From positions 1-53,876 of the forward strand of contig JAAXHG010000167.1 of NCBI GenBank assembly GCA_012270995.1: a stretch of 53,876 bases of DNA, written 5' to 3'. Positions 46,662 through 53,876 of this stretch are shown here, piece by piece. The position numbers and the translations under genes were made by a program. The stretch is from Vicinamibacteraceae bacterium (GTDB taxonomy: Bacteria; Acidobacteriota; Thermoanaerobaculia; Multivoradales; Multivoraceae). How positions within the stretch are numbered: the first letter of the stretch is position 1; each line of letters opens with the position of its first letter. The notes under the pieces were generated by a model. That model did not search any database. It was given only the letters and a program-made list of their open reading frames with translations, and was not told the DNA's origin.

Positions 46662-48026
46662 CTACTGGCCGCCGGTCTCGGCTGCCGCTGCCGCCTCGGC
46701 CTCCCGCTGCTTGCGCCGGAACTCCCGGATCTGCTCCATCTGCTGCCTCAGCTGCTCGGGCACGATGAAGGTGGGCATGTTCGTCTGCTGCGTCTTGTCG
46801 CTGAACGTGTAGTGGATGAAGCCGACCATCATCTCGTCGGTCGTTGCCTCGCCCCAGGTCACGTTCGATGTCGGATCGGGGTTCGCCAGGTTGTCGGTCG
46901 AGTTGTCGAACTTCGCGTCGACGCGGATCGTCGTGCCGGCCGGGATCACCCTGGGTGCCGTCGGCGTGTAGGTGAGCTGCCAGTTGAAGTCGTAGTTCGG
47001 CACGTCGAGCAGGACTTCCTTGCGGCCGTCCGGGTACTCGGCCGAGAACGTCATCGACTTGCCCCGCAGGTGCATGTGGGGCGTGAAGTCGAAGAGGACC
47101 GCCTCGTGCTCGGTGGTGAACGACGACCAGGAGTGGTAGTCGCTCTCGCCCGCCGGAATGTTCAGCGTCGGGTCGACCAGCCACAGGGTCTCCACGACGT
47201 TCTCGGGCTTCTCATCGTGGAAGTAGAGGCCCATCGTCGTCTGGTCGGTGCCGCCGGTGCCCGGACCCGGGGTCTTGTGGTAATGCATCTGGAAGAACAG
47301 CGTGCTGTTCGGCGGCATGCGCATCCCATGGCCTTCGGCGAACTGGAGCGGCGCGACGCCGGGCCCCCAGCCGCCGACGAAGGTGAGATCCAGAGTGCCG
47401 GTGGCGCTCCGCACGCCCGCGATCGTGGCGTCGGGCGGTGCCAGGTACGTCAACTGGTGGTGTACCGCTTCGACGAATCCGGGGTGGATCTCGATCGCAC
47501 GGATCCAGCGCTCCTCGTCGACCGGGTTGTCCACTTGGAGCCACTCGTAGTGATCCTCGATGTCGTCTGACACGTGGAACTCCGGCGCCGTGTAGATGAC
47601 GTCCGGCTCACCCAGCTTCCAGTCGGAATCGAACGTGGGCGGCTCCGGCGCCCGCGAGAGGTCGCCGGCTGGTGCGCCCGCGGCGACCCAGTTGTTCAGC
47701 GTCTCGATCTCGGCGTCGGTGAGGCTCGGGTCCTCCACGAACTCGCCGTGCTCCGGGTTGGCGAACCATGGCGGCATGGTGCGCTCGCTGGTGACCCGGC
47801 GGATCGACTTCGCCCAGGGACGTGTCTCGTCGTAGGTCAGGAGAGACATGGGCGCGGTCTGGCCGGGGCGGTGGCAGCTCGCACAGTTCTCGTGGAGGAT
47901 CGGCGCGATGTGGTCCGCCCACGTCACCGTCGACGGGTCGGCCGGGTTGTTGGCCGGCGGCGCGGCGACGGCGGCGCCCGCGAGGAGCGCGAGACTGATG
48001 GTGAGGACGGTGAGACGCGACGTCAT
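46662..48026 (-). CDS. Secreted cytochrome c / copper type II (PHM-like) monooxygenase fusion, second copy
   Basis: 454 residues. AAGGAG is 7 bp before the ATG and begins the signal peptide (VLTISLALLAGAAVAA). Heme motif CASCH at 48-52. Copper-site candidates follow: His-His in AVHHQLTYLA, HYH in FFQMHYHK, HMH in FTPHMHLRG, and Met in TDEMMVGF. The paralogue at 172-1743 keeps the same order and the DVPNYDxNWQ segment. It is 14 bp from the convergent S9 peptidase end. Fold is well supported; substrate unknown. Confidence 0.85.
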   Translation of the reverse strand: MTSRLTVLTISLALLAGAAVAAPPANNPADPSTVTWADHIAPILHENCASCHRPGQTAPMSLLTYDETRPWAKSIRRVTSERTMPPWFANPEHGEFVEDPSLTDAEIETLNNWVAAGAPAGDLSRAPEPPTFDSDWKLGEPDVIYTAPEFHVSDDIEDHYEWLQVDNPVDEERWIRAIEIHPGFVEAVHHQLTYLAPPDATIAGVRSATGTLDLTFVGGWGPGVAPLQFAEGHGMRMPPNSTLFFQMHYHKTPGPGTGGTDQTTMGLYFHDEKPENVVETLWLVDPTLNIPAGESDYHSWSSFTTEHEAVLFDFTPHMHLRGKSMTFSAEYPDGRKEVLLDVPNYDFNWQLTYTPTAPRVIPAGTTIRVDAKFDNSTDNLANPDPTSNVTWGEATTDEMMVGFIHYTFSDKTQQTNMPTFIVPEQLRQQMEQIREFRRKQREAEAAAAAETGGQ

Positions 48027-48075
48027 GTGGTTCTCCTTGGGCGGGTGGCGTCCGTGGATGCGGCGATTGTAGCCG

Positions 48076-49002
48076 TCAACGGAACGCCGCGAGTATCTCT
48101 TCGTCGATCTGCTGCCAGGCTTCGGGCCGGTTGCCGATGCCGCACAGGACGATCTCTTCGGCGCCGGCCTCGACGTACTGGTGGAGCAGATCCTGAACAT
48201 GGGCGGCGGTGCCCCAGCAGTACCAGGGTTGTCCGGGGGACTTGGCGGCTTCCGCGTCGTTGGCGAAGAGCCGGAAGGGCAGGCCGACCGTTCGCTTGAT
48301 CTCCGCCGGGTCGCGGCCGGCGTCCTCGCAGTGGCGGTCGAGGACCTTCTGCTTGTGCTTGAAGACATCGACGCCGGCCGGGTGCCAGAAGTCCAGGTTG
48401 CTGATGTCGCCGTAGCGGGCGCAGGTGCGGAGCGTCCGCTTCTCGCCGTTGCCTCCGATCAGGATCGGGATGTGGGCCGTCCGGGTGGAACGCGGCCGAG
48501 TGGAACCTGGTACCAGGGGCGCCTCGTCCAGGCGGTAGTGGTTCCCTTCGAAGCTGACCTTCTCGCCCTCTTCCGCGGTGAACAGGAGGCGGATGAGCTG
48601 GGCCGCTTCCTCCAGGCGGTCGGAGCGCTCGCGCAGGGTGGGAAAGTCCCATCCGTACGCGCGGTGCTCGCGCTCGAACCAGGCGGCGCCGATCCCCAGC
48701 TCCATGCGCCCGCCGCTGATGTGGTCGACGCTGGCGCAGATCTTCGCGAGCAGGGCCGGATTGCGGTAGGTGACGCCGCAGGCGAGCGTGCCGAGCAGCA
48801 CCCGCTCGGTCACGACCGCCGCCGCCGTGACCAGCGTCCACACTTCGAGGGCCGACAGGTGTTCGTCGTTGGGAGCGGCCGGCGGCAGGAAGTGGTCCGA
48901 GAACCACAGGCTGCTCCAGGTGCCGTTCTCGATCGCCTGAACCGTGGCCTCGGTTTCCGACCACGGCACGCGGTAACTGCTGAGCTGGGCGCCAAACTCC
49001 AT
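48076..49002 (-). CDS. LLM-class (F420/FMN-dependent) oxidoreductase
   Basis: 308 residues. The luciferase-like TIM barrel shows FGAQLSS, LWFSDHFLPP, LGTLACGVTYRNPALLAKICASVDHISGGRMELGIGAAW and HIPILIGGNGEKRTLRTCARYGD. These match F420-dependent LLM enzymes with the GIGAAW motif. ATG 49002 is preferred to an upstream start because it directly opens the first strand. No F420 biosynthesis genes lie in the window, so FMN is also possible. Divergent from the GPH transporter gene (53 bp). Confidence 0.87.
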   Translation of the reverse strand: MEFGAQLSSYRVPWSETEATVQAIENGTWSSLWFSDHFLPPAAPNDEHLSALEVWTLVTAAAVVTERVLLGTLACGVTYRNPALLAKICASVDHISGGRMELGIGAAWFEREHRAYGWDFPTLRERSDRLEEAAQLIRLLFTAEEGEKVSFEGNHYRLDEAPLVPGSTRPRSTRTAHIPILIGGNGEKRTLRTCARYGDISNLDFWHPAGVDVFKHKQKVLDRHCEDAGRDPAEIKRTVGLPFRLFANDAEAAKSPGQPWYCWGTAAHVQDLLHQYVEAGAEEIVLCGIGNRPEAWQQIDEEILAAFR

Positions 49003-49055
49003 GGGTCGTAAGTTACTCCAGGTGGTACGCTGTTCCAAGTTTGTGACGCGCCACG

Positions 49056-49688
49056 ATGACAGACGACATCCAGCCCCAGGCGGCCGCCCATTCGCCCGGC
49101 CGCGGCCGCCCCGATCGTCGCCGAAAGGTGCCCCTGCGCACCAAGCGCCGCTTCGACAAGAAGCCGACGGTCATCTTCACCAGCGCGGTGTCGGCCGTCC
49201 TGGTGGCCTTTCCGCATGTCCTGCGTCTGGCGGGTCTGTTTCCGGGGAACGACTCGGCGTTGCTGTTGCCTCTGCTGTTCGGACCGTTGTTTGTCGGCTA
49301 TGCCCTGGTGACGGTAATGGCCATCGTGGTCGACTCCCAGTTGGTCGACATCGCGGACGACCACGAACTAAAGACCGGCAGCCGGGCCGAGGGCACGATC
49401 TTCTCGGTTCGGGAGTTCGCGATGAAGGCGACGGAAGGGTTCGGCGGGCTGATCGGAGGCTTCGGGCTGGAACTGATCCAGTTCCCGCCGAACGCGGAGG
49501 CGGAAGGCGTGTCGGCGGGGACGCTCACCGGCCTGCTGGTGATGAGCGGACCGCTCTGCCTCGTGATCTACGGCGGCGGCATTCTGTTCATGATGATGTA
49601 CCGCCTGAACGCCGGCCGGCATGAGGAGATCCTGACCGTGCTCGAGACGAGGCGCGCGGCGCGTGCGACGGGGACTGGCGGCGGATGA
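49056..49688 (+). CDS. GPH-family (MFS_2) transporter with large in-frame internal deletion
   Basis: 210 residues; the family has about 450-480. Residues 1-30 look like a normal GPH N-terminus, ending in PLRTK, which usually leads into the first helix. Directly after it comes RRFDKKPTVIFTSA, normally the middle of these proteins. The C-terminal half follows (GPLFVGYALVTVMAIVVDSQLVDIADDHELKTGSRAEGTIFSVREFAMKATEGFGG). The first six or so helices are absent, yet the frame is intact. It overlaps the PhyH gene by 4 bp. Transport activity is unlikely unless the half works as a dimer. Confidence 0.78.
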   Translation: MTDDIQPQAAAHSPGRGRPDRRRKVPLRTKRRFDKKPTVIFTSAVSAVLVAFPHVLRLAGLFPGNDSALLLPLLFGPLFVGYALVTVMAIVVDSQLVDIADDHELKTGSRAEGTIFSVREFAMKATEGFGGLIGGFGLELIQFPPNAEAEGVSAGTLTGLLVMSGPLCLVIYGGGILFMMMYRLNAGRHEEILTVLETRRAARATGTGGG

Positions 49689-50293
49689 GCCTGGAGCAAC
49701 TCAAACGGGACTTCGACCGGGACGGCTACGTCGTCCTGCGCGGTTTTCTCTCGCCCGGGGAGCTGGAAGAGCTGCGCGCCCGCGCCGAAGAGTGCCTCAG
49801 CGAGGCCAGGAGAGGCGAGGAGTACCCGGGCGTCGTCAAGAACCTGAACAACGTCGATCCCTGGTTCGAGGACCAGCTCCAGCATGGCAGGCAGAGGGAG
49901 TGGATCTCCGCCTTGCTGGAGGACGACCTCGAACCCGCGACGGCCGCCTGGTTCGCCCGGCTTCCCGGAGAGACGTCGGGGATCAGGCCGCATCTCGATG
50001 CGGTCGGGCACCGCCAGAAGGGCGCGACGATCTGGATCGCCCTCGACCGGGCGGACCGGGAGAACGGTTGCCTCTACTATGCGAAGGGCACCCACCGGCA
50101 GGAACTGCCGAGTGTTGTCGGCCTGGAGGGTTTCAGCGCCGAGTCCGAGGAGGCGGTCGCGGTCGAGGTCGAACCGGGCGACGCCACGATTCACAGCTCG
50201 CTGACGGTGCATTGGTCGGAAGCGAACCGCAGCCGACGGTTGCGCCAGGCGATCTCGTACTTCTATTGGGCGGCTTCGTCGGAGGGTGAGTGA
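49685..50293 (+). CDS. Phytanoyl-CoA dioxygenase (PhyH) family protein
   Basis: 202 residues; shorter than the usual 250-290. The start DFDRDGYVVLRGFLSPGELEELR is typical. The Fe(II) facial triad is visible as H-L-D in RPHLDAVGH and the distal His in LTVHWSEANRS. An Arg for 2-oxoglutarate follows in RRLRQAISY. KNLNNVDPWF and ENGCLYYAKGTHR are also family-like. Iron- and 2-oxoglutarate-dependent hydroxylation is the expected chemistry; the substrate is unknown. ATG overlaps the transporter stop (ATGA). Confidence 0.87.
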   Translation: MSLEQLKRDFDRDGYVVLRGFLSPGELEELRARAEECLSEARRGEEYPGVVKNLNNVDPWFEDQLQHGRQREWISALLEDDLEPATAAWFARLPGETSGIRPHLDAVGHRQKGATIWIALDRADRENGCLYYAKGTHRQELPSVVGLEGFSAESEEAVAVEVEPGDATIHSSLTVHWSEANRSRRLRQAISYFYWAASSEGE

Positions 50294-50294
50294 A

Positions 50295-51557
50295 ATGAAG
50301 AGATCCCCTGGAAGCCCTTTGCTGGCGCTGTTCGCGACGACCATTGCCTGGACGGCGCTTCCCGCTCAGGAGATTCCCACGGCCTCGCCCGAGCACGTTG
50401 GCATGTCGAGCGAGCGTCTGCTGCAGATCGACGCCGTCATCAAGCGCCACATCGACGCTGGCGAGATTCAGGGGGCGGTCGCGGCCGTGGCGCGGCGGGG
50501 GAAGGTCGTCCACTTCGAGGCGTACGGCCTGCTGGACGTCGAGCGGGCTCGGCCGATGGAGGAGGACGCGATCTTCCGGATGGCCTCGTCGTCGAAGCCG
50601 GTGCTCGGCGTGGCGGCGATGATGATGGTCGAGGAGGGTCTCTTCGATCCAGCCGACGAGGTCGCGAAGTACCTACCCGAGTTCAGCGACATGCAGGTCG
50701 CCGTGCTCAGGGAGCCTGCGGACAGGGACGTCATCCCCGCTTTCGTGGCGCCGGGCGACGCACCCGGCCACCGCCTGGTGCCGGCGGAGAGGCCGATCAC
50801 GATCCACGACCTGCTGACCCATACTGCCGGTCTGGGCAGCTACGGACTCGGCACGGCGGTCGCGAAGCTGCCGAACGTCGGCCCGGACGGCACCCTGGCG
50901 AGCCGCGTGCCGCTGTACGCCCGCATGCCGCTCGACTTCCAGCCGGGCTCGCGGTGGGGCTACAGTCCGCGCATCGGACACGACGTGGTCGCACGCATCA
51001 TCGAGATCGTGTCGGGCGAGTCCTACGACGAGTTCCTCCGCCGGCGGATCTTCGAGCCGCTTGGCATGGTCGACACTCACTTCTTCCTGCCGAGGGAGAA
51101 GGAATCCAGACGGGTCGTGATCCAGGGTCTCGATGCAAAATCGAAGGGTTGGGACAAGCCGAGCCGCTACGCCTCGGCCTCCGGTGGGCTCTCCAGCACC
51201 GCCGAGGACTTTCTTCGTTTCGAGCAGATGCTGGCCGGCGGCGGCACCCTGTTCGGGAACCGTCTGCTGAGCCCGGAGTCGGTTGCCCGGATGTCCAGCA
51301 ACCAGGTCGGCGAACTCTACGGACAGGGAGGCAAGGAGACCGGCTCTGGATTCGGCTACGCCGTGTCCGTCGTGCTCGACCCGGTGGCCGCGAAGAGCGC
51401 GCGCGGCAAGGGAGCCTTCGGCTGGGGCGGCGCGTTCGGAACCGTGTCGTGGACCGACCCGGCGAACGAGATCACGGCCGTGCTGATGGTCCAGCAGGGC
51501 AGCAAGGGCCTGTCGGCCGGCATCGAGAACGCGATCAGGGCCGCGATCGTCGACTGA
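50295..51557 (+). CDS. Secreted serine hydrolase of the beta-lactamase class C family
   Basis: 420 residues. Signal peptide (LLALFATTIAWTALPAQ), then a class C beta-lactamase/DD-peptidase/EstB fold. The catalytic S-x-x-K is in MASSSKPVLG, and the second motif Tyr is in WGYSPRIGHDVVARIIE. The third motif near the C-terminus appears as GWGGAFGT, with Trp-Gly-Gly instead of KTG, which is common in esterase-type members. True beta-lactamase activity is therefore unlikely. GGAGGG lies 8 bp before the ATG. Last gene of the transporter/PhyH operon. Confidence 0.88.
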   Translation: MKRSPGSPLLALFATTIAWTALPAQEIPTASPEHVGMSSERLLQIDAVIKRHIDAGEIQGAVAAVARRGKVVHFEAYGLLDVERARPMEEDAIFRMASSSKPVLGVAAMMMVEEGLFDPADEVAKYLPEFSDMQVAVLREPADRDVIPAFVAPGDAPGHRLVPAERPITIHDLLTHTAGLGSYGLGTAVAKLPNVGPDGTLASRVPLYARMPLDFQPGSRWGYSPRIGHDVVARIIEIVSGESYDEFLRRRIFEPLGMVDTHFFLPREKESRRVVIQGLDAKSKGWDKPSRYASASGGLSSTAEDFLRFEQMLAGGGTLFGNRLLSPESVARMSSNQVGELYGQGGKETGSGFGYAVSVVLDPVAAKSARGKGAFGWGGAFGTVSWTDPANEITAVLMVQQGSKGLSAGIENAIRAAIVD

Positions 51558-51576
51558 GGCGGTTCAGTGCCGGGGC

Positions 51577-53151
51577 TCAGATCGAGCGCTTCCGGTCCGC
51601 CCAGTACGGCGCGCGGAGTTCCCGTTTGAGGATCTTCCCGGTGGGATTTCGGGGCAGCTCCGCGCGGAAGTCGATGCTGCGCGGCCACTTGTTCTTCGCC
51701 AGCCGCTCGCCGCAGTGGGCGATGAGCTCCCCGGGCTCGGCCGTCTCTCCCGCCACCAGCTCGACGATCGCCTTGATCTCCTCGCCGAGATCCTCGTTGG
51801 GGATGCCGAACACGGCCGCGTCGGTGACGGCCGGGTGGGCGCGCAGGACCTGCTCGATCTCCGCCGGGTAGATGTTGGCGCCGCCCACCAGGATCATGTC
51901 CTTGATGCGGTCGACGATGTAGAGGAAGCCCTCGTCGTCTTGGTAGGCGACGTCGCCGGCGGTGAAGTAGCCCTGGTGAGCGCTCTCCGCCGTCGCTTCC
52001 TCGTCGGCGTAGTAGCCGTTGACCTGCATGGGACTCCGGATGAAGAGCACGCCCCGTTCGCCCTGGGCCACCGGGCGATGCTCTTCGTCCAGAAGCAGCA
52101 CGTCGACGCCGTCGAGCGGCCGGCCGACCGACGCCGCCTTGCGCACCTGGTCGCCCGGTTCGAGCATCGTGGCGAAGCCGGTCTCGGTCGAGCCGTACAT
52201 GTCGAACAGGACCTCGCCGAGCACTTCCTGCGCGGGAGCGCGCATCTCGGCGGGGAAGGGGGCGCCGCCGAGAATCAGGGCACGCAGCGAGGAGAGATCG
52301 GTTGTCCGGAGGCGCTCCTCCGGCAGGGCCAGGATCCTGCGCACCATCGTCGGCACCATGAAGGTGCTGGTGACGCCCCGGCCCATCTCCTTCAGCGCGG
52401 CTTCGGCGTCGAACCGCTCATGCAGCACCAGGTGACCGCCGGCGCGGCTCGCCTGCTGTGCGCAGAACGACGGCGCAGCGTGGTAGAGCGGAGCGACGAC
52501 GAGGTGCTTCTCGTCGCGGCCGAGCCGGAGCTTCGAGTTGATCGTGGCGACGATCGCGCCGAGAGCCTGCAACTGCTGAGGCGTGTAGGAGCGGACGGCG
52601 CCTTTCGGCCGGCCGGTCGTGCCGGAGGTGTACGAGATGTTCTTGGCGCCGATCGGCGGCCCGGCGACCCGAGGGACCGGTCGCCCGGTGTGGATCAGCT
52701 CCTCGAAGTTCAGGACACCGTCCGGCGCGTCACCGCCGACGAGAATGGTCGCGCGGAGGGCGCCGTCCCGGAACGAGGATGCTGCCCGTGCCATCTCCGG
52801 ATCGTCCGTCACGAAGAGCTGCGCTCCGCTGTGGCCAGTGATGTACGCGACCTCGTCGACGGTCAGACGGGTGCCGACCGGAACCGGCGCCGCGCCGAGC
52901 TTCGCCAGGGCCGAGCCGGTCTCGAACCACTCCACCCGGTTGCGCAACCGGACGGCCGCACGGCTTCCCGCCGCGAGCCCGAGTTCCTGCTCCAGGGCGT
53001 TCGCCAGCCGGTTGGCGCGGTCGTTCCAGGTGGCCCAGTCGACCGAGCGCCGCTGGTCGGAAACGGCGGTCGCCAGAGGCGTCTCCATCGCCCACGCTTC
53101 GAGCGAGGCCGGGGGCATCGGAGGAGGTCCTGCCGGCGTTACTCCGGTCAT
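51577..53151 (-). CDS. Acyl-CoA synthetase / AMP-dependent ligase
   Basis: 524 residues from ATG 53151 (another start at 53202 would add 17). The adenylation core motifs are present: P-loop YTSGTTGRPKGAV, YGSTETG, YFTAGDVAYQDDEGFLYIVDRIKDMI, and the catalytic Lys in RNPTGKILKREL. The class activates carboxylic acids with ATP and CoA; medium- or long-chain or aromatic acids are all possible. It faces the beta-lactamase-family gene (19 bp apart). Confidence 0.9.
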   Translation of the reverse strand: MTGVTPAGPPPMPPASLEAWAMETPLATAVSDQRRSVDWATWNDRANRLANALEQELGLAAGSRAAVRLRNRVEWFETGSALAKLGAAPVPVGTRLTVDEVAYITGHSGAQLFVTDDPEMARAASSFRDGALRATILVGGDAPDGVLNFEELIHTGRPVPRVAGPPIGAKNISYTSGTTGRPKGAVRSYTPQQLQALGAIVATINSKLRLGRDEKHLVVAPLYHAAPSFCAQQASRAGGHLVLHERFDAEAALKEMGRGVTSTFMVPTMVRRILALPEERLRTTDLSSLRALILGGAPFPAEMRAPAQEVLGEVLFDMYGSTETGFATMLEPGDQVRKAASVGRPLDGVDVLLLDEEHRPVAQGERGVLFIRSPMQVNGYYADEEATAESAHQGYFTAGDVAYQDDEGFLYIVDRIKDMILVGGANIYPAEIEQVLRAHPAVTDAAVFGIPNEDLGEEIKAIVELVAGETAEPGELIAHCGERLAKNKWPRSIDFRAELPRNPTGKILKRELRAPYWADRKRSI

Positions 53152-53278
53152 CCCGGTGAGCTTGTCATGTTCCGTCGCGCTGGGACCTTTGAGTGCCTCC
53201 AAGAGCCCGGAAGAGCCAATAGGTGTAGTGGTTCAGACAGATGTGAGACGGATCGAGTGAAGCAGTCGTCGTAGCCGG

Positions 53279-53307
53279 CTGTGGGAAACGCGGAGCGTTT
53301 TCCACAG
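53279..53307. terminator. 13-bp hairpin inside the left end of the insertion sequence
   Basis: CTGTGGGAAACGC and GCGTTTTCCACAG pair over 13 positions with one G-T mismatch and a GGA loop. It stands about 80 bp before the transposase start. Stem-loops of this kind near IS ends can shield the transposase gene from outside transcription; the role here is inferred. Confidence 0.5.
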
Positions 53308-53384
53308 CATGGCGGCCTCGGTTGAAACGACGAAGGGGGATCTCCAAGCTGCGGTTTGATCCAACTCAGAAAGGAGATCCCCCC

Positions 53385-53789
53385 ATGCAAGTACGACACC
53401 TGCCCCCCGAGGTTAGCCGCGGCGCGCTCTCCGCCGCTAACCTCGGCCGCCGATCCGAGGCGGTCGAGGCGACGATCAACGAGCGCGTCAAGCTGGTGCG
53501 GCGCTGGCGCCGGGCCATGTCGGCCGGTCTGACGGCCCAGGAAACCTGCCAGGACCGGGACATCGAATTCTGCGTCCTGCCGCCGCGCTCCCCAAAGCTC
53601 AACGGCCGCGTCGAGCGCCTACAGGCCACCTACCGCTACGAGTTCTACGGTTCCTACACCCTGCCGCATCGGATCGAACCCCTCAATCGCTGCGTCGACG
53701 ACTTCAACCACCACTACAACCGACAGAGACCACACCAGGCTCTCGGAGGACGCACGCCGTGGCAGTATCTCGACGACAGAGCGGCTTGA
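53385..53789 (+). CDS. Truncated IS481-type transposase with missing DDE centre
   Basis: 134 residues. AAGGAG sits 8 bp before the ATG. Residues about 20-55 hold a helix-turn-helix-like start (INERVKLVRRWRRAMSAGLTAQETC). The sequence then jumps straight to the last part of an integrase core, CVLPPRSPKLNGRVERLQ, with the third catalytic Glu and YNRQRPHQALGGRTP. The two catalytic Asp residues and some 150-200 residues around them are missing in frame. It cannot catalyse transposition alone but may be mobilised in trans. Confidence 0.8.
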   Translation: MQVRHLPPEVSRGALSAANLGRRSEAVEATINERVKLVRRWRRAMSAGLTAQETCQDRDIEFCVLPPRSPKLNGRVERLQATYRYEFYGSYTLPHRIEPLNRCVDDFNHHYNRQRPHQALGGRTPWQYLDDRAA

Positions 53790-53876
53790 AGACCTCCGAG
53801 TCTCATATGTACTGAGCCACTTCAGGGCGTGGACCACCGGGCTGATCTTCGCTAGGGCCTGTTCACACTATCTCAG

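Larger units (their letters stand above)
53224..53824 (+). mobile_element. Internally deleted insertion sequence (IS481-like)
   Basis: About 600 bp bounded by imperfect terminal inverted repeats. The left end TGTAGTGGTTCAG... starts at 53224. The right end, read inward from 53824, is TGAAGTGGCTCAG.... Both arms share GTGAGAC or ATGAGAC about 20 bases in. Inside are a hairpin (53279-53307) and a shortened transposase gene. No target duplication is clear. The family name rests on the integrase-core C-terminus and on the TG-starting ends. Confidence 0.68.

Noticed and set aside
51715..53274. 519-codon open frame antisense to the acyl-CoA ligase
   Set aside because: Composition is that of a shadow frame and the ligase motifs are on the other strand.
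53846..53876. Possible end of a further insertion sequence (GGGCCTGTTCACAC)
   Set aside because: It resembles some IS termini but lies at the window edge, so no second end or transposase can be seen.
1..53876. tRNA, rRNA, riboswitch or CRISPR features
   Set aside because: No cloverleaf with a TTC-loop, no rRNA-like stretch and no regularly spaced repeats were found by reading both strands.

Overview
The window is high-GC DNA (roughly two thirds G+C by eye) packed with secreted and periplasmic catabolic genes. A TonB-dependent receptor with a carboxypeptidase-like N-terminal domain, two formylglycine-type sulfatases, a DUF1549/DUF1553 cytochrome protein, a DUF1501 protein, a DUF2911 protein, an SSS-type symporter and two heme plus copper-monooxygenase fusions point to a Gram-negative heterotroph. 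This gene set is typical of Acidobacteriota and of the Planctomycetota-like world, and marine or sponge-associated Acidobacteriota fit best. That placement is inference, because no rRNA or other marker gene is present. I saw no tRNA, rRNA or CRISPR array.

Layout. 0.2-5.2 kb: a cytochrome c/copper monooxygenase fusion, an ADP-ribosylglycohydrolase, a divergent DUF4143-type ATPase and a decayed second copy of the ADP-ribosylglycohydrolase 5' end. 5.5-10 kb: a TonB receptor-esterase operon, with a second, inverted copy of the esterase 3' end just beyond the receptor promoter. 10-20.8 kb: a translationally coupled pair of ABC exporter half-transporters, an atypical GH32 protein, a BrnTA toxin-antitoxin pair, an inverted lone paralogue of the second exporter, and a peptide-ABC operon collapsed by a deletion. 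20.8-31.4 kb: RHH/Doc pair, sulfatase, FAD monooxygenase, large GHKL ATPase, DUF2911, class III aminotransferase, a glycosidase remnant, an Xre/RES pair and a sodium:solute symporter. 31.5-41.2 kb: DUF1501 and DUF1553 genes, usual partners, here separated by a lipoprotein, a phospholipase A2-like protein and a long frameshifted repeat protein. 41.3-53.9 kb: ParDE, sulfatase, Phd/VapC, S9 peptidase, the second heme/copper fusion, an LLM oxidoreductase, an internally deleted GPH transporter with PhyH and beta-lactamase-family genes, an acyl-CoA ligase and an internally deleted insertion sequence.

How it works together. The intact genes look like a patchwork for uptake and oxidation of sulfated or otherwise decorated polymers and small organics: TonB import, sulfatases, esterase, GH32, symporter, oxygenases and ligase. 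Five toxin-antitoxin pairs are spread between these cassettes, four with a visible palindrome or direct repeat at the promoter. Much of the rest is decay: duplicated gene ends, a glycosidase fragment with an in-frame stop, two single-base frameshifts at G runs, and three genes whose ends survive while the middle is gone (oligopeptide-binding protein/permease, GPH transporter, transposase). Either this lineage is eroding accessory genes, or part of the pattern is assembly error; reads across the junctions would decide.
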